DNA of 64,000 nucleotides from GCA-2687025 sp964473525 (lineage in GTDB: Bacteria > Poribacteria > WGA-4E > GCA-2687025): assembly GCA_964473525.1 (NCBI GenBank), contig CAYYPK010000028.1, forward strand, positions 1 to 64,000. Direction: 5' to 3'. Both the position numbers and the translations under genes were made by a program. The first letter of the stretch is position 1; every line of letters starts with the position of its first letter. Under the pieces are notes generated by a model. That model did no database searches and was not told the DNA's origin. It worked only from the letters and a program-made list of their open reading frames with translations. Shown piece by piece: positions 1 to 8,082 of this stretch.

Positions 1-1
1 C

Positions 2-697
2 GACATCTACACGTCCATCAAGCGCGACGTGGAGTTCCAGAAGGGCGACCGAGGACGCGCCATCTTCTGCCAGACGCCCGGGGTATTCGAGACCAGCAAC
101 GGCGTGCTGGGCATCGAGAACTCGCTGATGCTGCTGGCGATGGAGCCAGAGAAGACGCACGCGCTTTACGAGAAGATCGCGCGATGGGCGGCGCGTTACG
201 CCCAGAACTGCCTGGACATTGGCGTCGACATCGTCCACATCTCCGACGACTGGGGTGAGAACGAGCGCATGATGATGCGCCCCGAGCAGTGGCGCGAACA
301 CATCTATCCCACCGAGTCCATCACGGTGCAGGCGGCGCGGTCTGCCGGCGGGTTGGTCTCGGTGCACTGCGACGGCTACTTCTACGACGTGCTGCCAGAC
401 CTGGTCGAGATGGGCGTGCAGTGCGTCCACCCGGTGCAGCAGTCGGCGGGCATGGACGTGCCCAAGTTCAAGCGCGAGTTCGCCGGCCGTCTGGCGCTTT
501 ACGGCGGGCTCGACATACGCCACACGCTGCCGCGAGGCACACTGCAAGAGCTCGAGGACGAGGTGCGCGACCTGTTCCGCACCATGAAGCCGGGCGGCGG
601 CTTCGTGTTCTGCACGGCGCACACCGTCCAGCCAGACACGACGCTGGACCGCGTAGAACTCGCATACCGCGTGGCGGACGAGGAGAGCGCGTACTAG
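2..697 (+). CDS. Uroporphyrinogen decarboxylase-family protein (MtaA/CmuA-like), 5' end missing
   Basis: The reading frame is open to the left edge, so only the last 231 residues are visible; the in-frame GTG at 29 is probably not the true start. The HCDG motif after SAGGLVSV and the later YGGLD segment match the TIM-barrel UroD superfamily. The HxCxG-like motif resembles the zinc site of corrinoid methyltransferases of the MtaA type more than haem-pathway HemE. Such paralogues are usually annotated as uroporphyrinogen decarboxylase, but many move methyl groups between methylated substrates, corrinoid proteins and thiols. The substrate cannot be read from this fragment. It faces the convergent membrane-protein gene 69 bp downstream. 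Confidence 0.75.
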   Translation, partial: DIYTSIKRDVEFQKGDRGRAIFCQTPGVFETSNGVLGIENSLMLLAMEPEKTHALYEKIARWAARYAQNCLDIGVDIVHISDDWGENERMMMRPEQWREHIYPTESITVQAARSAGGLVSVHCDGYFYDVLPDLVEMGVQCVHPVQQSAGMDVPKFKREFAGRLALYGGLDIRHTLPRGTLQELEDEVRDLFRTMKPGGGFVFCTAHTVQPDTTLDRVELAYRVADEESAY

Positions 698-766
698 CGG
701 GACAGGGCGCGCAGGCCCGCGCGTTGGGCTATCCGCGCGGAGTCAGACGTGTCGTGGCGTCCCGCG

Positions 767-2389
767 TCAGCGCAACCGGTACAGCTCGGCCAAGCCCCGC
801 GGTTGGGATCGGCAGATCTGCTCGTACCTCTCGCCCAACTGTCGCACGATGGACTTCGTCCGATCATCGGCTCGGTGCTCCTCGCGCATGCCGAACACCA
901 GTACGTAGTCCACCTGTCCCGCGGTCTCCCTCGTGTAATCTACGAAGTTGGCGTCGGGGATGCCGTCCGGCCAGACCTTCACCGCGGCCATCTGCTGGTA
1001 CGGATTCAGCGCGGGGCGGAAGCGAAGTGGGAAGTAGTCGTATTCACCTGCCTCGTAGTTGCCCAGGTCTATGACGTTTCTTTCAGCGGCCATGTAGCCA
1101 GAGGTGTGCGCCAGCGGCGGCAGATCGTTCGAGAGTCGCTGTCCGTTCTCGTCGTGTCCGTACCCGTCCAGGCATAGCGTCAGGAGGGTGTGATTTGGCT
1201 CGATGTGCGGGGCGCACGACAGGTACTCGCGCAAGGCGCCTTGGTACCGCGCGTACGTCCATCCGTGCGCCGCAGTCAGCGCGATTGTCGCGATGCATGC
1301 GACGGTCTGGATGATGCGCCCGTGGGATGAACCCGCGTGGCGAATCGCCAACCACATGCCCAGTAGCAGCGCAGCGTAGAACAGCATCCGCTCGCTGATG
1401 AACGCGCCGCCGGACATGGCCTTGGGCCCGGCAATGAAGATGAGGGCCGCCGCAACCGCCGCGAGGCCGTACCCCGCTCCACGAGCCGTCCCTCGCTCCC
1501 TTCCTCTGAACACGACTCCCAGCAGCGCCACCGCGAGATAGGCTGCCAGCAGCAGTCTGTACACCCAGATCTCGACCGCCTGATACGACGCGAAGGGGTC
1601 CATTTGCCACAGCCATGTCAGCCAGGTTGCCCGCATCGGCGCGTGACGAGGCCCAGCGGCGTGGTTGCGGAAGAAGATCGCGAGCAGAACGAGAGACGGC
1701 GCGGCGGACAGCACCGGCGCCGCCACGCGTCTCCAGACCACGCTTGCATCGATGCGCCACCGGCCCGACAGAAGCCCGACCACGGCATCCGAGGCCGTGA
1801 CGATCGCGAGCGTCATGTAGGCGAACACAAACGGCAGGACGTGGCAGAAGAACGTCGCGACGAGTAGCCCGGCTAGAACCGCAGTGTCCCGCCCCGACAT
1901 GCGACCCCGGCCTCGATGCCACCACCCGACCACAATGAAGTACGCGGCAACTCCGTAAAGGAAGTTGTAGAAGCCCATGTGGTAGAAGAAGCCATGGGCG
2001 AACGGCGTGACAGCCAGCGCGAGCGGCCCGGCGCGGGGGTTCACGCCGGTAAGCGCGTATCGAAACGACGCCGGAAGGAGGATCGTGAAGCCCGTAAGTA
2101 GCAGCTTTTCCGCGACGATGGGCGACGTCACGAACAGGAGGCCCCAGAGGATCACATACGTCGCCCAGTTCGGCTCAGGAGAGGTGTTGCGCTCGTAGTA
2201 TTGGCGTATGAGCGGCTGCGCCGGGTCGTTGTACTCGCGGAGCGTGTCGGCGTTGTAGACATGCGACGGGCCGTCGCGCACGGGTACGACCGGGAACACC
2301 CAAATCAGGGCAACCTGGGCGCCGACCACGACACATAGCGCCAGGCTAGAAGGTCGCCTGGCCCACGCCATGAGATGGGGCAGGTTCAT
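767..2389 (-). CDS. Multi-pass membrane protein, possible GT-C-like glycosyltransferase
   Basis: 540 residues starting at an ATG that overlaps the upstream stop by 4 bp (ATGA). A longer upstream extension in this frame exists but is Arg-rich and antisense-like, so it was dropped. The N-terminus begins with a hydrophobic helix, then a short loop with VPVRDGPSH, then about eight to ten further hydrophobic helices to roughly residue 390. A soluble C-terminal part of about 150 residues follows. An acidic motif in the first loop is reminiscent of GT-C integral membrane glycosyltransferases, but no family is clearly recognised. The overlap implies translational coupling with the agarase-like hydrolase upstream. 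Confidence 0.6.
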   Translation of the reverse strand: MNLPHLMAWARRPSSLALCVVVGAQVALIWVFPVVPVRDGPSHVYNADTLREYNDPAQPLIRQYYERNTSPEPNWATYVILWGLLFVTSPIVAEKLLLTGFTILLPASFRYALTGVNPRAGPLALAVTPFAHGFFYHMGFYNFLYGVAAYFIVVGWWHRGRGRMSGRDTAVLAGLLVATFFCHVLPFVFAYMTLAIVTASDAVVGLLSGRWRIDASVVWRRVAAPVLSAAPSLVLLAIFFRNHAAGPRHAPMRATWLTWLWQMDPFASYQAVEIWVYRLLLAAYLAVALLGVVFRGRERGTARGAGYGLAAVAAALIFIAGPKAMSGGAFISERMLFYAALLLGMWLAIRHAGSSHGRIIQTVACIATIALTAAHGWTYARYQGALREYLSCAPHIEPNHTLLTLCLDGYGHDENGQRLSNDLPPLAHTSGYMAAERNVIDLGNYEAGEYDYFPLRFRPALNPYQQMAAVKVWPDGIPDANFVDYTRETAGQVDYVLVFGMREEHRADDRTKSIVRQLGERYEQICRSQPRGLAELYRLR

Positions 2390-3534
2390 CGACAGCCCAA
2401 CGAGTCCATCCGATGGCGCGTCTCCGCGTTCACCGCGCGGATGCCGTCCACTGTCTCGGGGATCAGCTGGTTCGCGCTGTCCCGGAAGCCACACCGACGC
2501 GCGTTGTTGCGGATGTGGGCGCCGCACAGGTGGTACCCCACGCATCCGGGGATGTCCCACAGACCGTCCATCACGGCGCGGTAGTGTTCCGCGTCGTGGT
2601 TGCGGTTGGCGGTCGCTGGCCACGAGTCGTCGCCTCGCGCTCGGACGTGACCGGCGGCGTCCGCCAGCAGAGCCGGATGGTCCGCAAACTCCGCCCAGCG
2701 GCTCATCTTCCCTAGGATGTTGTCTACGGTCCCAAAGCACTGGAAGCTGAACACGTCGACGTACGGAGCCGCAGCCCGCACGATCTCCTCTGGCAGGAGC
2801 GCGTTCGCCTCCCATCTGTCTCCCAGGATGAGATGGTTCGGGTCGTAGCGGCGGATCGCGTCGTGGGTCACTTGATAGTAGCGGTCGGCGATGTCCGAGA
2901 GCTTACGCCGTCCGGCGTCCGAATCTAGGAGGCCCGGGTCGGCCAGCGGGCCGCGCCACTCGGTACCGGGTCGCGTGTGCACCCACTGCGGGCAGTCACA
3001 GTAGAAGTACCCGATGAGGTTGGGATCATCGCGGAATCGCGCGCATTCGTCGCGGGCCACGTAATCGCACCATTCCTCGAAATCCGGGCTTAGCAGGCCT
3101 GGCTGTCGCACCTCAACCTGCCACTGGTGCGCCTCGGTGAACGGGAGCATGTGGCAGTACGGCATCCCCGCCCAGTGGTACTCCTCGACGGTGAACGGTC
3201 TCGAATGGCGGTGGAAGCCATCGGTGATGATGACGACTTCCTGCGTCCAGCCGATCGTGTTGAACCCCCAGTCGCGAAGGTCATCGGCCACGGTGCGCAG
3301 CCAGCGTTCTTGGCTGCCGCCGAAGTCGCGCTCCCAGACGCCTCCAGAACCGACGGATCTCAGCGGCGCGGAGTCGATGTGGTTCATGCCGATCGTCCAG
3401 AAGGGGGCGCCTTCCGGCGTAAGGAGCCACCACCGACCATCCCGTCGCGCGGCGCTGAAGTACCCCATGTGCCACTCCCCATCTCTATACCCGCCGGGCA
3501 GAGCTTGCGAGTCGCGGTGCGCTCGCCACAGCAT
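2386..3534 (-). CDS. Agarase-like glycoside hydrolase (TIM barrel)
   Basis: 382 residues. The N-terminal phrases GRWWLLTPEGAPFW and IGMNHID, then DDPNLIGYFYCDCP and DPNHLILGDR, are typical of the agarase-like (GH50/GH86-like) clan A hydrolases, where a short sandwich region precedes a TIM barrel. No signal peptide is evident, so it may be cytoplasmic, or the true start may differ; the ATG at 3534 lacks a strong Shine-Dalgarno and an internal Met about 22 residues in is an alternative. Catalytic acids were not assigned with certainty. It is the first gene of a two-gene unit with the membrane protein. Family membership is likely; the polysaccharide substrate is not known. Confidence 0.6.
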   Translation of the reverse strand: MLWRAHRDSQALPGGYRDGEWHMGYFSAARRDGRWWLLTPEGAPFWTIGMNHIDSAPLRSVGSGGVWERDFGGSQERWLRTVADDLRDWGFNTIGWTQEVVIITDGFHRHSRPFTVEEYHWAGMPYCHMLPFTEAHQWQVEVRQPGLLSPDFEEWCDYVARDECARFRDDPNLIGYFYCDCPQWVHTRPGTEWRGPLADPGLLDSDAGRRKLSDIADRYYQVTHDAIRRYDPNHLILGDRWEANALLPEEIVRAAAPYVDVFSFQCFGTVDNILGKMSRWAEFADHPALLADAAGHVRARGDDSWPATANRNHDAEHYRAVMDGLWDIPGCVGYHLCGAHIRNNARRCGFRDSANQLIPETVDGIRAVNAETRHRMDSLGCR

Positions 3535-3733
3535 GCACTGGCCTGCCGCGCGCTGCCAACGGCGCCGACCGGTCGGGGCGGCGGACGGTCGTGCTGCGCG
3601 CGTTCACGGAACCGCGCCCACTCGCGAGCCGTATGGCCGATGTGGCGCGGCCGCCTTGACGAGGCGGCGAGGTGTACTCACACGCCCAGACGGCTAACGC
3701 GCGACACGCCTGGTCACGTCGGAGAAGCGTCCC

Positions 3734-5080
3734 ATGCGAGTGGTATTGCATCCCGTGCCGCGTCTACCGTGGCGCGTGCAACGCATCGACGCCGAGGGCC
3801 GATGGCAAGGCGTTGAGATACACGACCGCGGCTCCGCGATCGTGTCGTGCCTTCGCCGCGCCTACAACATGATGGGTCACGACATCGCCTTCGAGCGTGT
3901 GAGCGCGGCGAGTGGGGAGGCGTTGCGGTTCACGTGGCAGGAGCAGTGGGGTCACGAGGCCGAGGCGATCACGCCCCTGGACGCCGCGGCCAAGGCGTGT
4001 GACACACTCGGGTTCCCCTACGTTGCGCTGCGTGGCGAGAGCCGCGAGGACACCCTCGCCGCGATCCTGACCAGCATCGACGACGGCGTACCCGCCCTCA
4101 TCGGGCTAGGTCGGTCGTGGGAACTGGTCGTTGGGTACGACTCGGACCGTCGAGAATTCACCTGCGATGTCTCCGGCTTCGAGCAGGCCGCGGTTGGCGA
4201 GGATCTGCCTTCGGTTCGCGCGGAAGACGAGTTGCGCGCCATCCCAATGCCTGAGGGCGACTGGTACGGAGCTACGTATGAACCAGGGCAGATAGCGCGG
4301 AACCCAGCGTTCGTCCTGGGCGCGCGAACGCGCGGAGGCGACCTACACGATGAGATCCGCGAGACGCTCCAGACGCTCGTCGCTGTGAGCTCTGAGCATC
4401 GCTCGCCCCGTCGGAACTCGGCCCTGCGGGCGCAGGCCGCGTCCGACTTCCTCGGTGCCGGTGAGACGGAGTTCGTCACCGGCTCGGAAGCCATCCGCGC
4501 GTGGGCGGGCGCCGTCTCCAGCCTGGCGGAGCCGACGCACGACTTCCGGGTCATCCACGCCAACGACACGACGCTGCGGCTCCAGATAGAGCGGGGTCAC
4601 GACGCGGCGAAGTACATAGCGTGGGCGGCGGATGCCGGGCCCGACACCACGCGCGCCCACTTGAGAGCGGCGCACGCCGCGCTCGCCGAGGCCGCCCAGG
4701 TACCGCTGCCCGTCTGCGAGTGGACATGCGATCTTCACACGCACGCTGACCTTCTGGCCGCGGTCGGCGCAGAGCCTTCGCTCATCACCATCGTGGATGA
4801 CGACAAGGGGCATTTACTGGGCGATCTGGACGGCCGAGCCCAACGCTGCCCGTGGGGATACAGTGTCCTCCCAGACCATGACGCCTTCGTCGCCGCGCGC
4901 GATACGGTGGCGGCAGGGCTTCGGCGCGTCGCGGCGTTGCGTGACGACGCCGTGGCGAGTATCCGGCGAGCGCTCGACGCGGAGCAAACGCAACAGCCGG
5001 AGACACCACATGCGGCTGAGACCGGCCGCCGCCGCGGCTCTGACGGCCGCGCTGACGCTCCCGCTTACGACCACGGCTGA
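3734..5080 (+). CDS. BtrH-like (papain-fold-like) protein
   Basis: 448 residues; the start is supported by GGAGAAG six bases upstream. Residues about 30-160 contain a short region with Cys39 (SAIVSCLRRAYN), a SGEALRF motif and IGLGRSWELVVGYD. This layout is that of the N-terminal domain of butirosin protein BtrH and relatives, a papain/C39-like fold that in BtrH acts as an acyltransferase. The C-terminal 200 residues are helical and unassigned, and the last 30 are low complexity. It can be aligned with the next gene around the SG-x-A-hydrophobic-R motif, so the two are probably diverged paralogues. It is the first gene of a three-gene unit with a 19-bp gap to the second. Confidence 0.55.
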   Translation: MRVVLHPVPRLPWRVQRIDAEGRWQGVEIHDRGSAIVSCLRRAYNMMGHDIAFERVSAASGEALRFTWQEQWGHEAEAITPLDAAAKACDTLGFPYVALRGESREDTLAAILTSIDDGVPALIGLGRSWELVVGYDSDRREFTCDVSGFEQAAVGEDLPSVRAEDELRAIPMPEGDWYGATYEPGQIARNPAFVLGARTRGGDLHDEIRETLQTLVAVSSEHRSPRRNSALRAQAASDFLGAGETEFVTGSEAIRAWAGAVSSLAEPTHDFRVIHANDTTLRLQIERGHDAAKYIAWAADAGPDTTRAHLRAAHAALAEAAQVPLPVCEWTCDLHTHADLLAAVGAEPSLITIVDDDKGHLLGDLDGRAQRCPWGYSVLPDHDAFVAARDTVAAGLRRVAALRDDAVASIRRALDAEQTQQPETPHAAETGRRRGSDGRADAPAYDHG

Positions 5081-5099
5081 GACCGAAAGGAGAGACTCG

Positions 5100-6134
5100 A
5101 TGTCTTCCCTAAGCACGGCGACCGTCGCGCACGACGGCGACACTGCTCTCATCCAGGGGCTGCCGAAGTTCGGCTTCCCAGACAAGATGAGCACTTACGT
5201 GGGCGCGCTGGAGGCGGCGCTCGCCGTCACGGAGCACCCGTACGACTACACGTATCTGATGGGCGTGTCCGGCCTGGCGTTCCGCACGCGCGCGTTCCGC
5301 GACGACTGGTGACCTTCCGGCGCAGTCGGGGAGTTCCCCGACGAACAGCAGGCCGTGTCCGAGGCGACGGGCTGGCAGTTCCGGCCGGCTGAGATGGACG
5401 ACATGGACGACCCCCATCTGGAGCGGTACGCCGCCGACGTGGTGAAGTCGATTGATGCCGGGTTGCCCGTCCCCGCGTACGTCGGCGGCTGGAACGTCGG
5501 CGTGATCTACGGCTACGAGGGTGACGGTAGCACGGCGCTCGCGCGCGGCTACTTCGGCGGCGACGACCCGCAGAGCGTGCCGCTCAAGGACATGCCGCCG
5601 TTTCTTGTGTTCCTCGGAGGCTACGCGGAGCCACCGGGCGACGTTGCCGTGCTGCGCCGAAGCCTGGAGATCGCAGTGAAGCACTGGCGCGAGGACGCGG
5701 GTGCCTGGGGTGAGACCAACTACCAGCACGGCAAGGCAGTGTACGAACGCTGGTTGGCCGCCCTCGACGATGTGGAGTCGATCCCCGACGACCAGATGTC
5801 AGGCTTCCGCCACGTGAGCATGTGGACCTACGAAACACTGTTCAACGCGCGCGAGGCGGCTGGCAAGTTCCTGCGGAGCCAAGCGTCGGTTGTGGATGGC
5901 GACGCGCGAAACGCCATCAACCGAGCAGCGACACTCTACGAGGAGGAGCACGCGCTCCTCATGGCGTCCATCGAGACGGACGGCGCGCGCATGCACCGGT
6001 TCAACGGCACTGAGCTTGAAGACTGGACGCGCGAAGGACTGGCCCGCGAACGCGGCGTCCTGGCCCGCTGCGCGGAGCTCGAGGAGCAGGCAGTGACGGA
6101 GCTTGAGCAGGCGTTGGCCGCGATGGCGCCTTAG
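5100..6134 (+). CDS. BtrH-like protein with in-frame TGA: candidate selenoprotein
   Basis: ATG at 5100 has an AGGAGA Shine-Dalgarno at good spacing. Reading gives 70 residues ending FRDDW, then TGA at 5310-5312, then the same frame continues with PSGAVGEFPDEQQ to the stop at 6132-6134, 344 residues in all with residue 71 recoded. Sequence on both sides belongs to one domain: MGVSGLAFR lies before the TGA, and GWQF plus VPAYVGGWNVGVIYGY after it, aligning with the preceding gene across the interruption. A 7-bp perfect hairpin lies just after the TGA (separate entry). TGA differs from Cys codons TGC and TGT by one base. An in-frame GTG at 5355 would be chosen by automatic callers, splitting the gene. 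Selenocysteine is favoured; a nonsense mutation or base error is the alternative. Confidence 0.6.
5310..5342 (+). promoter_or_regulatory. Putative bacterial SECIS element after in-frame TGA
   Basis: The TGA occupies 5310-5312. Bases 5325-5331 (GTCGGGG) pair perfectly with 5336-5342 (CCCCGAC), leaving the tetraloop AGTT at 5332-5335. Nineteen bases separate the TGA from the loop, and the loop has a G in its first two positions. Both agree with the described bacterial SECIS consensus, in which the apical loop lies about 16-37 nt from the UGA and carries an early G for SelB contact. The hairpin lies inside coding sequence, as bacterial SECIS elements do. GC-rich hairpins arise by chance in such genomes, so this is support and not proof. 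Confidence 0.5.
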
Positions 6135-6171
6135 CGCCACGACGGTTGGCGTCCCCGAGGAAGGGGTAGAT

Positions 6172-7248
6172 GTGAGGACGCACCCAAACTACGGGCCGAG
6201 CCGCTTCGGAACCTACGCGCACCGCATGGGGGCGTGGATACAGGCGCGGCATTACCGAGACATCTACCCCGAGGCGCAGGACTGCATCACGCCTTTCCTG
6301 TGGGGCTTCACCGTCTTCGACGGCGAGCGGCCTCACGACGAGGACATCCTGCGTCTCATCGAGATGGAGCGCGCCATCGGCGATGTTCCCGACTGGGCGA
6401 TAGACATCGCGGTGCAGTTGGACGCCCTGCCACACTGCGGACAGGTGGGCTTTCCCCAGCCGCTCTATGCCCTGTTCCGCGGCATCGGCCGTGAGGAGCC
6501 CGACGCTGGGTACACGTTCTGTTTCGAGGCGAGGCCCGACACGAAACGCGCCGTCGAGCGTCGCATGGCGGCGTTGGATGCGTGGGACGAGGGAGCAGCC
6601 TTGTCCACGGCTATCTCTCGCTTCGCGGACATCGCCGCATTCGTCGAGCGCGCCTACGCCGCGCTAGGCGAGCAGACAGAGCTGAAGCGTGCCGCTGTCG
6701 CGCGCATGTCGTGGCAACTGCGCTTCCTGAACGAGACGTTCACGACAAACGACGGCGGCCTCCTGTCCATCGACATGAACGCCCTAAGGCCGTGGGCGCC
6801 TGGCAAGCCTGAGACGGCCGCCCGCGAGGAGATCGACGAGCGGCTACGAAACGCCGCGGAAGGCACGGCGTTCGACGTCGATGGATTCATCGCCGAGTTC
6901 GACCACCCGTGGCTGTGCCATCAGCGGCTGTTCGACCAGATCGACGCCACGCTCGCGCGCATCGGCCGCGAGACGACAGACTACGACTGGGACGAAGCGG
7001 TCGCCGCCGCGAAGCCGGCTGGCGACGCCATGGCCCGCGTGTACGACGTATGCATGCTTGGCATCACGGCGTGGGCGGACGGCGCCGCGCCGGATGCCGC
7101 ATCCGACCCGCACGCGGCTGCGATTCTCAGCGAGACCACTGGCCGTCTCGGCGACCCTACGGACATCAAACTGTGGCTCGCCCTGGCGTTGCGGAAGAAG
7201 CTGGAGCGCTTCCGACTGCACGGTCCCGCCAGCACGCTCGCGGTGTAG
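6172..7248 (+). CDS. Conserved-looking protein of unknown function, third gene of BtrH-like operon
   Basis: 358 residues from a GTG at 6172 preceded by GAGGAAGGGG at ideal spacing; the frame opens further upstream but that part overlaps the previous gene and looks non-coding. The protein is soluble, rich in aromatic and acidic residues, and begins RTHPNYGPSRFGTY. No motif is recognised and no transmembrane segment or signal peptide is visible. It follows the candidate selenoprotein gene by 37 bp in the same direction, so the three genes from 3734 are probably one transcript. Function cannot be assigned. Confidence 0.65.
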   Translation: MRTHPNYGPSRFGTYAHRMGAWIQARHYRDIYPEAQDCITPFLWGFTVFDGERPHDEDILRLIEMERAIGDVPDWAIDIAVQLDALPHCGQVGFPQPLYALFRGIGREEPDAGYTFCFEARPDTKRAVERRMAALDAWDEGAALSTAISRFADIAAFVERAYAALGEQTELKRAAVARMSWQLRFLNETFTTNDGGLLSIDMNALRPWAPGKPETAAREEIDERLRNAAEGTAFDVDGFIAEFDHPWLCHQRLFDQIDATLARIGRETTDYDWDEAVAAAKPAGDAMARVYDVCMLGITAWADGAAPDAASDPHAAAILSETTGRLGDPTDIKLWLALALRKKLERFRLHGPASTLAV

Positions 7249-8082
7249 CTACTCGCGTCTGGCGACGGCGATGATGTGCGTTCCCGCATCAACAGCGCCG
7301 GGCTCCGCGCAGTAGTCTACCTCCCAACGCAGGAACATCGCCCACGCGGCGTCATCGGCGCGCACCTCCGCAAGCACATTGTCGTTACCTACGGACAGGC
7401 AGTTGGAGGCGGACGCCGCAAGGATCTCGCAGCCGCGTTCGAGTAGGAGCGCCCGCAGTTCCGACCAGCGGAACATGTGCATGTGGTGCGATGGGCGCAC
7501 CTCAGGCCCGATGTCCCCCGTCCTGGCGACCGCGTCCGTGGCTGCGGCGCCGATCTGCCGCATCTCCTCGAAGATGGCCCCGAGGAACGTGTGGCATGTT
7601 CCCACCAGCGACATGACGCCCAACAGGACCGGGCCGCCCGGCTTCGTAACGCGCAGAAGTTCGTCGACGGCGCGATCCAGGTGGCTGCCCATGTAACTGA
7701 GCGGCCCACCGTAGCAGACTGTTGCGTCGAACGTCCCATCGTCGAACTGGCGTAGGTCCGAGACGTCTGCCTCGTGGCGAGCGATCACGGCGTCCTCGCA
7801 CCCGGCGTCGGAGACGCGCGCGGCGTTGAGGCGAAGTTGCTCCGGCGAGATGTCGGCTACGGTCACGCGCGCTCCCTGACGCGCAAGCTCGATCGTGAAT
7901 CGCCCGGGCCCAGCCCCGATGTCCAGGACGTGCATGCCCGGCGCGATGTACTCGCGCAGGTAGTGCGCGTGGACGTGGAGCTTCGCCTCCTGCGAAGGCG
8001 TCGCCTCCAAGCGATCCCACTCACCGGCGCCGAGAGTGTCGTAGTAGTCGCGTATGGCGTCCGGGTCGAAGACGTCAGCCAT
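7249..8082 (-). CDS. Class I SAM-dependent methyltransferase
   Basis: 277 residues. Motif I VLDIGAGPGRFTIELA, motif II region VTVADISPEQL, and the post-motif LLRVTKPGGPVLLGVMS identify the Rossmann-like SAM methyltransferase fold (Methyltransf_11/25 type). The C-terminal third is specific and gives no clue to substrate; small molecules are usual for this group. The ATG overlaps the stop of the tricorn protease gene by 8 bp, so the pair is probably cotranscribed and translationally coupled. Its stop abuts the stop of the convergent unknown gene with no spacer. Confidence 0.85.
   Translation of the reverse strand: MADVFDPDAIRDYYDTLGAGEWDRLEATPSQEAKLHVHAHYLREYIAPGMHVLDIGAGPGRFTIELARQGARVTVADISPEQLRLNAARVSDAGCEDAVIARHEADVSDLRQFDDGTFDATVCYGGPLSYMGSHLDRAVDELLRVTKPGGPVLLGVMSLVGTCHTFLGAIFEEMRQIGAAATDAVARTGDIGPEVRPSHHMHMFRWSELRALLLERGCEILAASASNCLSVGNDNVLAEVRADDAAWAMFLRWEVDYCAEPGAVDAGTHIIAVARRE

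Noticed and set aside
707..722. Short GC hairpin in the gap between the convergent genes at 697 and 767
   Set aside because: Only a 5-bp stem without a T-tract; too weak to call a terminator.
5310..5312. Reading the in-frame TGA as Trp through a variant genetic code
   Set aside because: Many genes here end with TGA in ATGA overlaps, so TGA is a normal stop.
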